Below, piece by piece: positions 16,453 through 23,559 of a stretch of DNA of 36,887 nt. The stretch is from the NCBI GenBank assembly GCA_913030605.1, contig CAJWEZ010000044.1:1-36887 (forward strand). Reading direction: 5' to 3'. Position 1 is the first letter of the stretch. Every line of letters begins with the position of its first letter. The position numbers and the translations under genes are program-made. The notes below the pieces were generated by a model. That model was not told the origin of the DNA. It saw only the letters and a list, made by a program, of their open reading frames with translations, and made no database searches. This stretch comes from an uncultured Spirochaeta sp. (lineage in GTDB: Bacteria > Spirochaetota > Spirochaetia > DSM-27196 > Alkalispirochaetaceae).

Positions 16453-18209
16453 GATACCTCTCCGGTCTTTTGGGGGATGCTCCGGAGCGCCCGGTCCGGT
16501 TCGCTCGCTTCTGTCCGTCCGTGCACGTTCAGAGCAGCAACCTCCCCCACCACCACATTCTTCTCCACCCCGTCCGCGGTGGTAAATACCTTCAGATTAT
16601 CCATCGCCCGGGTCATGGAGACGTACACCAGATTGCGCATCCGTGCCGCCGATTCCTCCTCGTCGATGCCTTTGGTGCCGAGCACCATCGGCAGGAGGAG
16701 AAACACCACGGGAAACTCCAGGCCTTTGGCGCTGTGCATGGTGGACAGCCGCACGCCCTCGGTGGTCTCAAAGTCAAAGTCCTCGTCCATCACGGAGCAG
16801 GTGGCGATCCCCGCCTCCGTCAGGAGGCGATCGGCCTTCTTGAGGAAGTTTTTCATCGGGGCGAGGATGGCGATGTTCTCCGCCTCGTATCCCAGGCGGC
16901 CGAGAAAAAACTGCAGGCGCGCAACCAGCGCGTCCCACATCGCATCCGCATCCGGCAGGACAAAGGCCTCCGGCTCCGGCCCGTGGCGGAAGGCGCTGCC
17001 GGTGCCCAGGGCGCTGCGGTCCAGCCCGGGCACGGTCGCGCGGTAGCGCTCCGACAAATCACAGATCTCCACGGTGTTGCGGTAGTTGGTCTCCAGCGTC
17101 CGGGAGCGGTTGCGGATGTCCACCCCGCTTTTGAGAAAACTCCCGCCAAAGCGATAGAGCCGCTGCTGCTCGTCCCCGCAGATGACGGTGCCGCGCCGGC
17201 TGAGGGCAGCAAAGAATTTGATCTCGATCGCGGTAAGGTCCTGCGCCTCGTCAAGAAACACCCGCCGGAAGCACCGCTCCTCCCGCCACGCCGCGTCCTC
17301 CGGTGCCTCCGACTCCAGCCGCCGCAGAAGGTGCTGCACCGCCCGCTGGGTGGAGAGGGTGCCCCGCTCCTCCATGATCGCCCAGGCGGTCTCGCAGGCG
17401 GTCCACACCTCCTCGCGCTGCTCCCTGCGGAGCGGCGTCACCAGTTCCCGGCGCGGAACCATTTCCTCTATATACTGCTCCCGACTGAGATCATTTCCGA
17501 GGATGAACTCCTCTGCCTCGACCATGAGCTGGTCCACGGGCAGAACCGTCGGTTCGACCTTTCCGTAGATCTCCGTGACCGGCTTGCCAAAGATGAGCTC
17601 CCGGTCTTCCTCGGCAAGCAGGTCGGCGATGAGCTCGTCGGCGTGCTGGATGGTGAGGTCGGTGACGTCGCTGCCGATGATCCGGGCGAGGTAGCGGTTG
17701 AAGCGCGCGAGGGATTTGTTGAAGGTGAAGATCCCGATCTGGCTGTGGTCGTCGAACCCGAGCTCACTTCGGATGCGTTCCCGCTCGCGCTGGACGGCGT
17801 GCATGAGGACGAGTGTTTTGCCGGTGCCGGCGGGGCCTTTGACGAGGTAGTCTACGTAGGCGCGGGTGGCCTGCTGCTCCTCAAGCTCCCCGGCGGCGCG
17901 GCGGGCGCGTTCGGTGGTATCAAAGAGCTCCTGCCGGAGCTCGGTGATGCGGGTACGGTCGGCATCCTTCTGTGTTTCCAGGGTGTCGATGCGGGCCTGC
18001 AGGCGCCGGGTCTCGGCGATCGCCTCGTCGATGTCGATCTCCGTAAAGCGGTGGCGGACCGCGTTGGTGTAGCGCCGAAACTCCCCAAACTGCCGGCTGA
18101 CGGCGTGGAGGTCCCGCCGGGCGGCGGCGTAGTCGTGGGCGGCGGGGGCGCGGGGCGCCGGGCGCGGTGCGGGACCTTCGTGGGGTGCAGAAGCGTCGGG
18201 TGCAGTCAC
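16449..18209 (-). CDS. UvrD/Rep-type superfamily 1 helicase with N-terminal coiled coil
   Basis: 586 residues. Residues about 30-115 are charged and helical (coiled coil), after a Pro/Ala-rich start. Motor motifs: Walker A GPAGTGKT (125-132), TFNKSLARF (Ia), Walker B VFLDEAQDLTAIE (317-329), motif III GDEQQRLYRFGG (345-356), LETNYRNT (IV), TMHSAKGLEFPVVF (V) and VYVSMTRA (VI). It is likely a 3'-5' DNA translocase. Base composition is GC-rich like the chromosome, unlike the following methylase operon, so its link to that operon may be secondary. Transcription starts almost at the GTG (promoter 18218-18246). Its end overlaps the RhuM remnant by four bases. Confidence 0.75.
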   Translation of the reverse strand: MTAPDASAPHEGPAPRPAPRAPAAHDYAAARRDLHAVSRQFGEFRRYTNAVRHRFTEIDIDEAIAETRRLQARIDTLETQKDADRTRITELRQELFDTTERARRAAGELEEQQATRAYVDYLVKGPAGTGKTLVLMHAVQRERERIRSELGFDDHSQIGIFTFNKSLARFNRYLARIIGSDVTDLTIQHADELIADLLAEEDRELIFGKPVTEIYGKVEPTVLPVDQLMVEAEEFILGNDLSREQYIEEMVPRRELVTPLRREQREEVWTACETAWAIMEERGTLSTQRAVQHLLRRLESEAPEDAAWREERCFRRVFLDEAQDLTAIEIKFFAALSRRGTVICGDEQQRLYRFGGSFLKSGVDIRNRSRTLETNYRNTVEICDLSERYRATVPGLDRSALGTGSAFRHGPEPEAFVLPDADAMWDALVARLQFFLGRLGYEAENIAILAPMKNFLKKADRLLTEAGIATCSVMDEDFDFETTEGVRLSTMHSAKGLEFPVVFLLLPMVLGTKGIDEEESAARMRNLVYVSMTRAMDNLKVFTTADGVEKNVVVGEVAALNVHGRTEASEPDRALRSIPQKTGEVS

Positions 18210-18217
18210 TGCCGAAT

Positions 18218-18246
18218 ATTGTAATTTCGAAATGTCATTTTCTCAA
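18218..18246 (-). promoter_or_regulatory. Promoter of the helicase and possibly the whole defence operon
   Basis: Minus strand: TTGAGA (18241-18246), 17-bp spacer, TACAAT (18218-18223), then eight bases to the GTG at 18209. The predicted leader is at most a base or two. It is the only clear promoter seen upstream of the run of overlapping genes 16449-6875. Confidence 0.6.
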
Positions 18247-18277
18247 GTGGTGGCGTGGCGCAACGCTCATGAAGTTC

Positions 18278-19147
18278 TCAATTATTCCTGTCGCCGATCG
18301 GCCGAAACAGCCGCAACCAGGCGAGGAAGTCGTCGGTATCCCCTCCCCCGGCGAGCTGTGCGAGGCCGGGAACCTGCCCGATGGCACCGGCCCAGGCCAC
18401 GGGAAGGCTGCGGTACAGGTCGTCCTGGTAGGCAGGATTGGAAACCAGGTCCCACCAGCGGGAAAACTCCGCGCTTTCGGGGAGCTCGTCCAGATCAAAG
18501 TGGTCGACGAGCTCTTCGTGGAGGCGTAGTTGGTCGTCGGGACCGTCGTGCAGCGCCGCTGTGCCGCCGGTACACAGAAGTGTGTTGACGCGATCCATCT
18601 CCATCGATGCGAGTTTCCAGAAGTCGGGACCGGCTTCCTCGAGACGGTCGGCGTCCCGTGCCAGCGTGGCGTCCATGTGGCGCAGGAGGTAGCGAAACCC
18701 GATCCGAAACATCCCCTCGTACTGCTGAAAGCGGTCCGGGATGACGATGCCGCTGGGGGTGGTGGACAGGAAGGGCTCGGCCCAGTCCCGGGATGCCGGT
18801 GAGCGTCCGTTGTTGGCGATAAAGGAGACCAGGGCGTAGGCAAACACCTCGACGGGGACACCTACGTCTTCCGCGGGAATACGGGCAAGGATCTGCACGC
18901 GGTCGTCACTGAAGGGATGGAGCATGCGCCAGAGGAGTACGGTGGTGTCGGCGTCCCACACGCCGTCAAAGCTTGCCAGGCTGAGGGTGTGGACCGTTGG
19001 CCCCATCGGGTTGAAGATCGCCGTGGCAAGGAGGCCGATGTGCTCCATGGAGCGGAGGCTGGTGGGGTCGAGCAGGATTGGTCCGTCGGCGCCGTGTTGG
19101 ACTCTGCGCTGGATTTCGTGGCTGAGTTGGTCCGGGGTGGTGATCAT
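18278..19147 (-). CDS. Conserved hypothetical cytoplasmic protein
   Basis: 289 residues from ATG 19147, chosen because AAAGGAGGAGCG directly precedes it; the longer frame to 19237 is unsupported. No signal peptide or membrane segment. Segments such as ILLDPTSLRSMEHIGLLATA and WWDLVSNPAYQDDLYRSLPV suggest a mixed alpha/beta N-terminus and helical C-terminus. I do not recognise the family. It lies directly upstream of the helicase gene (68 bp gap holding the helicase promoter) on the same strand and shares its GC-rich composition. A link to the helicase is only a guess from position. Confidence 0.6.
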   Translation of the reverse strand: MITTPDQLSHEIQRRVQHGADGPILLDPTSLRSMEHIGLLATAIFNPMGPTVHTLSLASFDGVWDADTTVLLWRMLHPFSDDRVQILARIPAEDVGVPVEVFAYALVSFIANNGRSPASRDWAEPFLSTTPSGIVIPDRFQQYEGMFRIGFRYLLRHMDATLARDADRLEEAGPDFWKLASMEMDRVNTLLCTGGTAALHDGPDDQLRLHEELVDHFDLDELPESAEFSRWWDLVSNPAYQDDLYRSLPVAWAGAIGQVPGLAQLAGGGDTDDFLAWLRLFRPIGDRNN

Positions 19148-19293
19148 CGCTCCTCCTTTGGGTTTCATAGGAGGATGCAGTGCAAGGAGCGTGCCAGCCG
19201 GGTGGGACTGCAACGGTGTACACCTCTTTGTGTCCATCGTGGCACGCGCGGAGCAGCGTCCGGTCGAGCGCGTGCCCGCTCCGCAGGGTGCGG

Positions 19294-19737
19294 CTACTCG
19301 CCAATTGCCTCGAGATCTGCTTGGTCCTTGAGTCGGCCGGTGGCGCGTTTGTTGGCAATCAACGCATCCCTTCCAAGAACAAGGACCGGAATGTCACCAA
19401 ACTGCGTGTGCACGGCCGTGGCTCTGGCAGTTTCCCAGCTGACCCCCGAGAGACTGGTCAGAATGTCTACCCTGGAAGGCGGTGTCCCAAGTTGGATAAC
19501 CTGATCCGGTGTTGAGAAGTCATCAACATTGAGCCCGAGGCCACCGAAACCAAACGCTTCCAGCGAGCCAAGGATCTTCGTCGCATTCTCCCTCGTCGGA
19601 GCTACAAACAGATCAAGATCGCCGGTAAAACGCGGCGCACCGTGGTGGGCCAGAGCGTGTGCGCCCACGACCACGGACTCAACGCCGTGCGAGTGGAACA
19701 ACCGCAACAATTCGTTCAAGTCTGGGGATAGTTCCAT
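19294..19737 (-). CDS. Nucleotidyltransferase-fold protein (AbiEii/MNT-like)
   Basis: 147 residues from ATG 19737. VVVGAHALAHHGAPRFTGDL followed by DLFVAP is the nucleotidyltransferase core: G-x-H-A, then R-x-T-x-D-L-D-L with the paired acidic residues. A later ALIANKRATGRLKDQADLEA is the helix found in AbiEii/DUF6036-type proteins (K-x-A-x-x-R-x-K-D-x-x-D). Such proteins act as toxin or antitoxin components that transfer nucleotides to tRNA or protein partners. It overlaps the small upstream gene by 59 bases in another frame, a tight two-gene unit. Confidence 0.75.
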   Translation of the reverse strand: MELSPDLNELLRLFHSHGVESVVVGAHALAHHGAPRFTGDLDLFVAPTRENATKILGSLEAFGFGGLGLNVDDFSTPDQVIQLGTPPSRVDILTSLSGVSWETARATAVHTQFGDIPVLVLGRDALIANKRATGRLKDQADLEAIGE

Positions 19738-19861
19738 ACATCTGCCTTCTGAGGCGTTCAACCTCTGCCAGCCGATCCTGCGGAGTACGACTCAGCCAGT
19801 AACGAAGGTTTTCCTGAGTCTCGTCGTCTCCCAGCCGGCGCCTGATCACCACGCGTTCCAC
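19679..19861 (-). CDS. Small partner protein of the nucleotidyltransferase
   Basis: 60 residues from GTG 19861: MERVVIRRRL, then RYWLSRTPQDRLAEVERLRR and a basic C-terminus. Short proteins with Y-x-x-S-x-(T)-P-x-(E/D)-R-L-x-x-(V/L)-E-x-L-R commonly sit directly before nucleotidyltransferases of this kind and are thought to form toxin-antitoxin-like pairs. TACCAT lies exactly six bases upstream of the GTG, but no good -35 is seen. A longer frame with an ATG at 19891 exists. Part of this gene is duplicated upstream at 19914-19948. Confidence 0.6.
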   Translation of the reverse strand: MERVVIRRRLGDDETQENLRYWLSRTPQDRLAEVERLRRQMYGTIPRLERIVAVVPLARR

Positions 19862-19948
19862 GGTGCTATGGTACCATACATCACCCACCATGTACGACGT
19901 CGGGGGCCAGAGCCAGCCGATCCTGCGGAGCACGACTCAGCCGGTAAC
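19769..19948. repeat. 35-bp direct repeat pair (19769-19803 and 19914-19948)
   Basis: The copies are identical at 33 of 35 positions and start 145 bp apart. The first lies inside the small partner gene and encodes YWLSRTPQDRLAE on the minus strand. The second lies upstream of it and would encode YRLSRAPQDRLAL. The second copy has no start or remainder, so it looks like the relic of a tandem duplication of the small gene. Confidence 0.6.
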
Positions 19949-19995
19949 CACCGCGCTCAGTTTTCCACCGTGACCGAGCCAAACAAGTCTGAGTT

Positions 19996-20254
19996 ATGGG
20001 ATCTACCACGGTGCACATTCCCGACCAACTCCTTGATCGAATCGACGCCATCGCCCACTGCCGTGGCGTCAGCCGCAGCCGGGTGGTGATCGCGTCTCTC
20101 GAAGCCGAAATCGCCCGGAACGCCGGTGAATGGCCCAACGGCTTTTTTTGCGCTCCTCTCCGAGGAAGAAGGCGCCCTACTGGGCTCTGCGACCGAAGAC
20201 GTTGAACGAGCACTCGCTACCCGGCGCAGTAATCGACTGACACCCCCTGAATAA
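19996..20254 (+). pseudogene. Ribbon-helix-helix antitoxin gene with a frameshift at a T7 run
   Basis: The first 50 codons read TVHIPDQLLDRIDAIAHCRG then VSRSRVVIASLEAEI, a CopG/RHH DNA-binding fold. After GEWPNGF comes a run of seven T. If one T is removed the frame continues naturally as ALLSEEEGALLGSATEDVER and ends at TAA 20252-20254. As written, the frame instead runs into basic low-complexity sequence and stops at 20205. This may be a real mutation, a sequencing error, or slippage-based control. No toxin gene follows; the CARF module regulatory region does. Confidence 0.6.
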
Positions 20255-20269
20255 TGCTTCTCTGACCGA

Positions 20270-20285
20270 CGTAACCGCCGTTTTC
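20270..20285. promoter_or_regulatory. Putative activator site A (upstream, degenerate)
   Basis: CGTAACCGCCGTTTTC: one perfect half CGTAAC and a 4-of-6 second half. It lies about 100-115 bp before the predicted start of the sigma-54-like promoter, a usual distance for an enhancer-binding protein. Its centre is 63 bp (six turns) from site B. Confidence 0.4.
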
Positions 20286-20332
20286 TGACACAACTCTGGT
20301 TCTCTTCTGGTTCGGGACGAAGATCTGAAAAG

Positions 20333-20348
20333 CGTAACTCCGGTTACG
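20333..20348. promoter_or_regulatory. Putative activator site B, perfect palindrome
   Basis: CGTAACTCCGGTTACG: perfect 6-bp inverted arms CGTAAC/GTTACG around TCCG. The same motif recurs over the promoter of the regulator gene at 21643-21658. It starts ten bp upstream of the sigma-54-like promoter. Confidence 0.55.
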
Positions 20349-20357
20349 AAACGGGCG

Positions 20358-20373
20358 CTGGCACGGGATTTGA
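20358..20373 (+). promoter_or_regulatory. Sigma-54-like -24/-12 promoter of the membrane/helical protein operon
   Basis: CTGGCACGGGATTTGA: it matches the consensus YTGGCACGNNNNTTGC except that the -12 dinucleotide is GA instead of GC. The GG and GA are ten bases apart, as required. Transcription would start near 20385, leaving a short leader with GGAGG (20386-20390) before ATG 20403. The nearby gene encodes a sigma-54 activator, which supports the reading. Confidence 0.5.
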
Positions 20374-20402
20374 GTGACCACTGCAGGAGGTCAGCGGGCA
20401 CG

Positions 20403-21047
20403 ATGAGTTCCACGGAAACGAGTACGGCGGGAAAACAGATCAACGTGAGCTTTCTGCTCGCGGCGGGGCTTGGTGCGGCCGGGACGCTGATGGCGACACC
20501 GGGCGTCTACGAGCCATGGACCTTCGCTCCCACCGGAGCGGTCCTCCTCTACGGGTTCGTCGTGGCCCGCACCGTGGCCGGCTGCAATGACCGCAGTTTC
20601 GCCGAGCACGCGATCGACACCGTCTACTACCTGGGGTTTCTCTTCACCCTCTTTGCCCTGGTGGTCCTGTTCTGGACGGTCGGTCAGCTCTCCGCGGGCG
20701 CCCACGTCCCGACCCAACTGGTCTCTAACAGCATGACCTACATCGGTATCTCGGTGACCGCCCCCCTCGCCGGATCCGCGGTGGTCGACGAGTCGGAATA
20801 TGTGCACCGCTGCGTGGTCGTCTACCCGAGCGAGATTGACGCCTACCGCCGGGTGCTGGCGCGGCAGCAGGTTGCCGCCAACGTGCGCCACGCGTATCGC
20901 CGCTCCCGGCGGGAGGGGGCCCTGCAGCGTTTTCATTGGTATTGCCGGGCGGTGTTCCGCCTGGAAACGGCCCGCGACGCAGGTTCGAACAGGCAGCGGC
21001 GTGCGTTGCGTGCATTGGAACGGCTCACACTTTTGACAGGAGGATGA
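20403..21047 (+). CDS. Four-TM membrane protein, first gene of the CARF-regulated operon
   Basis: 214 residues from ATG 20403 (GGAGG 12 bases upstream). Hydrophobic segments at about 17-36, 42-62, 76-98 and 110-130: FLLAAGLGAAGTLMATPG, GAVLLYGFVVARTVAG, VYYLGFLFTLFALVVLFW, and SMTYIGISVTAPLAGSAV. The last 75 residues are strongly basic and probably cytoplasmic. The pair YYLGFLFTL and GISVTAPLAG recalls helices of MotA/TolQ/ExbB-like channel proteins, but this is a weak resemblance. The TGA at 21045-21047 is preceded by GGAGG, which serves the next gene. I do not recognise a named family; likely a membrane effector or channel. Confidence 0.65.
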   Translation: MSSTETSTAGKQINVSFLLAAGLGAAGTLMATPGVYEPWTFAPTGAVLLYGFVVARTVAGCNDRSFAEHAIDTVYYLGFLFTLFALVVLFWTVGQLSAGAHVPTQLVSNSMTYIGISVTAPLAGSAVVDESEYVHRCVVVYPSEIDAYRRVLARQQVAANVRHAYRRSRREGALQRFHWYCRAVFRLETARDAGSNRQRRALRALERLTLLTGG

Positions 21048-21048
21048 C

Positions 21049-21612
21049 ATGGGTACATGGGAACGAGATCGACAAGAGAGGCGGCTGGAGGGCCAGGAGC
21101 TGGCGCGGTACAGCCCAAAGGACCTGACCAACCAGCAGGACTTCACCAGGGATCTCAGGGACATCGATACCAACGAGACCCTCACGACGCTGGACAAGTT
21201 TCGCTACAAGAAGCAGCTGATGCGGGCGGTGTACCTGGCCAAGCAGAAGGAGATCAACCACCACCTCGACTCCTACGAGAACTACCTGCTGGCGCGCAAG
21301 GATGTCGAGGCCAAGACGATCACGCTCGAGGCGCAGAAGGCGATCATGATGCTGGAGCAGCAGCAACTGGACATGATGAAGGAGATGGGACTCGAGCACT
21401 CCGATGAGATTTCCAACACGCTGATCAAGTCCGGCCGCATGCTCACCCGCAAGATCTCCGAGATCGAGGAGAGCGACATGCTCCCGGACATCAAGAAGAT
21501 GACCCTCACCAGTGTGCGTCACGTCTGGGACCAGACCAACCAGCGTATCCTTGAGAGCGTGGACACCTACATGGACGAACTCTACGAGAAGGAACGGCGG
21601 AAGATCCGGTAA
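21049..21612 (+). CDS. Helical, coiled-coil-like cytoplasmic protein, second gene of the CARF-regulated operon
   Basis: 187 residues, very rich in Glu, Lys, Leu and Met; nearly all predicted helix. ITLEAQKAIMMLEQQQLDMM is a clear coiled-coil heptad stretch. No catalytic motif, signal peptide or membrane segment seen. AGGAGG (21037-21042) precedes ATG 21049, and the start is one base after the stop of the membrane protein gene, so the two are probably made together and may form a complex. The C-terminal segment VRHVWDQTNQRILESVDT is repeated as a broken copy at 23500-23559. Family unknown. Confidence 0.65.
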   Translation: MGTWERDRQERRLEGQELARYSPKDLTNQQDFTRDLRDIDTNETLTTLDKFRYKKQLMRAVYLAKQKEINHHLDSYENYLLARKDVEAKTITLEAQKAIMMLEQQQLDMMKEMGLEHSDEISNTLIKSGRMLTRKISEIEESDMLPDIKKMTLTSVRHVWDQTNQRILESVDTYMDELYEKERRKIR

Positions 21613-21642
21613 GGGCGCGGGCGAGCCTACGCGGCGGCGGCG

Positions 21643-21682
21643 CGTAACTGCAGTTGCGTCGTCGTCGGGCTACGCATAGGAT
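21643..21682 (+). promoter_or_regulatory. Promoter of the CARF regulator with overlapping operator
   Basis: TTGCGT (21654-21659), 17-bp spacer, TAGGAT (21677-21682), then exactly six bases to ATG 21689: a leaderless layout. The palindrome CGTAACTGCAGTTGCG (21643-21658) covers the -35. It is the same motif as site B at 20333, with one arm mismatch. Binding here should block RNA polymerase, so negative autoregulation is likely. Confidence 0.6.
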
Positions 21683-21688
21683 ATGACT

Positions 21689-23383
21689 ATGCCGGTTGAT
21701 ATTCTCTATTCTTTTGTGGGCAACCACGATCCGCTCCTGCCGCCCGGGCCCCACGACGACCCGGGACCGGTGATCTCGCTCCTGCGGTTCCGCCGCTTTG
21801 ACCACCTGGTGCTGTTTGTGACCGCGCCCGAGTACAGCGAACGCGCCGTGGTCATTCAGCAGGCATCGACCATCATCGCCGCCGAGCGAGGGCAGACGCC
21901 CCCGCCCAAAAGCTCTTTTGTCGAGATCCGACTGGCGAGTGTCGTCGACTATGAGGAGATCTTCGCCCGACTGAGCGAGACGATCCCCGAGGCCGAGGAA
22001 AATCTTCCCTACCCGGACGACGAGATCCGTCGCTTTGTGCTCCTTGATCCCGGAACCCCGGCCATGCAGACGGTCTGGTTTCTGATGGTGCGCTCGGGGC
22101 AGTTTTCGGCCACTCTGCTTCAGGGGATTCCCGCCCGCTTTGCGGGCGGAACCTACCGCGCACGCAGCGTGGATCCATCACCGGCAGCGTTTCCGCCTCC
22201 GCCCGCTGCGGACACGGCTACGTCAACACAAAGCGGGTCAGGACACGGCCCTTACCTGTCCACCCCGCCGGTGCCCAGGCGACGCGCCGCGGACCAGGAC
22301 TGGACCGTACAGGCGCCTCCGATACTCGGGAGTTCGCCCGAGATGTCCCTTCTGAAGCAGCGCATCGAGACGGTCGCGCGTTACGACGAAACGGTCCTGA
22401 TTCAGGGCGAGACCGGTACCGGCAAAGAGCTTGTTGCCCGCCACATCCACAATCTGAGCCCCCGGCGCCGCAATGCCTATATCCCGGTCAACTGTGCGGC
22501 CTTGGGCTCCGGGACGGTGGACAGCGAGCTCTTTGGGCATGAGAAAGGCGCCTTTACCGGCGCGCAGACCGCTCGAAACGGCGTGTTCCGGGCCGCACAC
22601 GGTGGCACCCTCTTCCTGGATGAGATCGGGGAACTCCCGCTGGGAACCCAGGCCAAACTGCTTCGCGCGATCGAATACGGCGAGCTCACACCCGTCGGCG
22701 CCGACCGCCCGGTACAGGTGGATGCGCGGATCCTGGCCGCAAGCAACCGGGACCTCGAACAGATGGTGCGCGACGGTGATTTCCGTGCGGACCTCCTCCA
22801 GCGCCTCCGTCAGCTCGACATCCTCGTGCCGCCGCTGCGGAGGCGGACCGGCGACCTCCGTCTTCTCGCCGAAACCTTCGTCGAACAGTGGAGCACCACC
22901 CACGGTCAGCCGCGAATCCTTTCCGACGACGCCCTCTCCCATCTCCAGCGCCATGACTGGCCCGGAAACGTGCGCGAGCTCCAAAACCTCATCACCCGGG
23001 TCTGCACGTTTTCGGAGTCCGAACTGATTGATGCCGAGGTCATCGGCACGCACATGGGCGCACGAGGAAGGATAGTGGCGGAATCGCGTGGCCCTGCCTG
23101 CGGCGCCGGTACTCCGGGGAACGTGCGCGCGGACCGTCTGCCCGCTGGCACGGACACGACTGCATCACCAGCAGCGGCGCCCGACCACCAGCCTCGCAAC
23201 CCCTTTGCCGATGGCCCCGTCGACCTGCCGGCGATTCTCCACGAGCTGGAACAGCAGTGGTACCGGCGGGCGCTTCTGGCGGCCGGGAACAAACGCTCAG
23301 AGGCCGCGCGCCTGCTCGGTCTCAACCCGCCTGCCTTCCGCAAGGCCTTGAGGGACCGTTTTCCAGAGCTGGAACAGGCGTAA
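21689..23383 (+). CDS. RtcR-like sigma-54 activator with CARF sensor domain
   Basis: 564 residues from ATG 21689 (ATG 21683 overlaps no promoter element but would lie before the predicted transcript start). Residues 1-155 match the RtcR N-terminal CARF domain: ILYSFVGNHDPL, FDHLVLFVT, and LLDPGTPAMQTVWFLMVRSG then ATLLQGIP, parallel to the ITTGTHVAQICWFLL segment of RtcR. A Pro/Ser linker follows (160-210). The AAA+ domain has Walker A GETGTGKE (240-247), the sigma-54 contact loop GAFTGA (287-292) and Walker B TLFLDE. The C-terminus ALLAAGNKRSEAARLLGLNP is a Fis-type helix-turn-helix. CARF domains sense cyclic oligonucleotides or RNA ends. E. coli RtcR controls rtcBA RNA repair, but no rtc genes are here; the likely targets are the two genes upstream. 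Confidence 0.85.
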   Translation: MPVDILYSFVGNHDPLLPPGPHDDPGPVISLLRFRRFDHLVLFVTAPEYSERAVVIQQASTIIAAERGQTPPPKSSFVEIRLASVVDYEEIFARLSETIPEAEENLPYPDDEIRRFVLLDPGTPAMQTVWFLMVRSGQFSATLLQGIPARFAGGTYRARSVDPSPAAFPPPPAADTATSTQSGSGHGPYLSTPPVPRRRAADQDWTVQAPPILGSSPEMSLLKQRIETVARYDETVLIQGETGTGKELVARHIHNLSPRRRNAYIPVNCAALGSGTVDSELFGHEKGAFTGAQTARNGVFRAAHGGTLFLDEIGELPLGTQAKLLRAIEYGELTPVGADRPVQVDARILAASNRDLEQMVRDGDFRADLLQRLRQLDILVPPLRRRTGDLRLLAETFVEQWSTTHGQPRILSDDALSHLQRHDWPGNVRELQNLITRVCTFSESELIDAEVIGTHMGARGRIVAESRGPACGAGTPGNVRADRLPAGTDTTASPAAAPDHQPRNPFADGPVDLPAILHELEQQWYRRALLAAGNKRSEAARLLGLNPPAFRKALRDRFPELEQA

Positions 23384-23459
23384 TCCTGGCCCCATTTCTT
23401 CGGAGGCCGACGCGTTCCACTGCACGACCTGCAGGCTTCTTTGCCGCGGGAGGCGCACG

Positions 23460-23559
23460 ATGAGCGATCTGGTAACTCTCAAACCGAAGCTGATTCGTCA
23501 GCGGGCGTCACGTGTGGGAGCAGACCAGTCAGCGCATCCTGGAAAGCGTGGATACCTAA
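23460..23559 (+). pseudogene. Broken second copy of the helical-protein gene 3' end
   Basis: From about 23510 one frame reads RHVWEQTSQRILESVDT and stops at TAA 23557-23559. It matches VRHVWDQTNQRILESVDT of the gene at 21049-21612. Upstream is an ATG at 23460 with GGGAGG before it and a different frame, MSDLVTLKPKLIRQRA, so the start of one gene appears joined out of frame to the end of another. The rest of the helical gene is missing. It directly follows the regulator and abuts the stop of the opposing 292-residue gene. Confidence 0.55.

Noticed and set aside
16470-18224. A 584-codon plus-strand frame opposite the helicase
   Set aside because: Antisense shadow in GC-rich DNA; the minus strand carries all helicase motifs.
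21654-21691. Regulator start at ATG 21683
   Set aside because: It lies only one base after the -10 hexamer, so it would be before or at the edge of the transcript; ATG 21689 fits the leaderless spacing.
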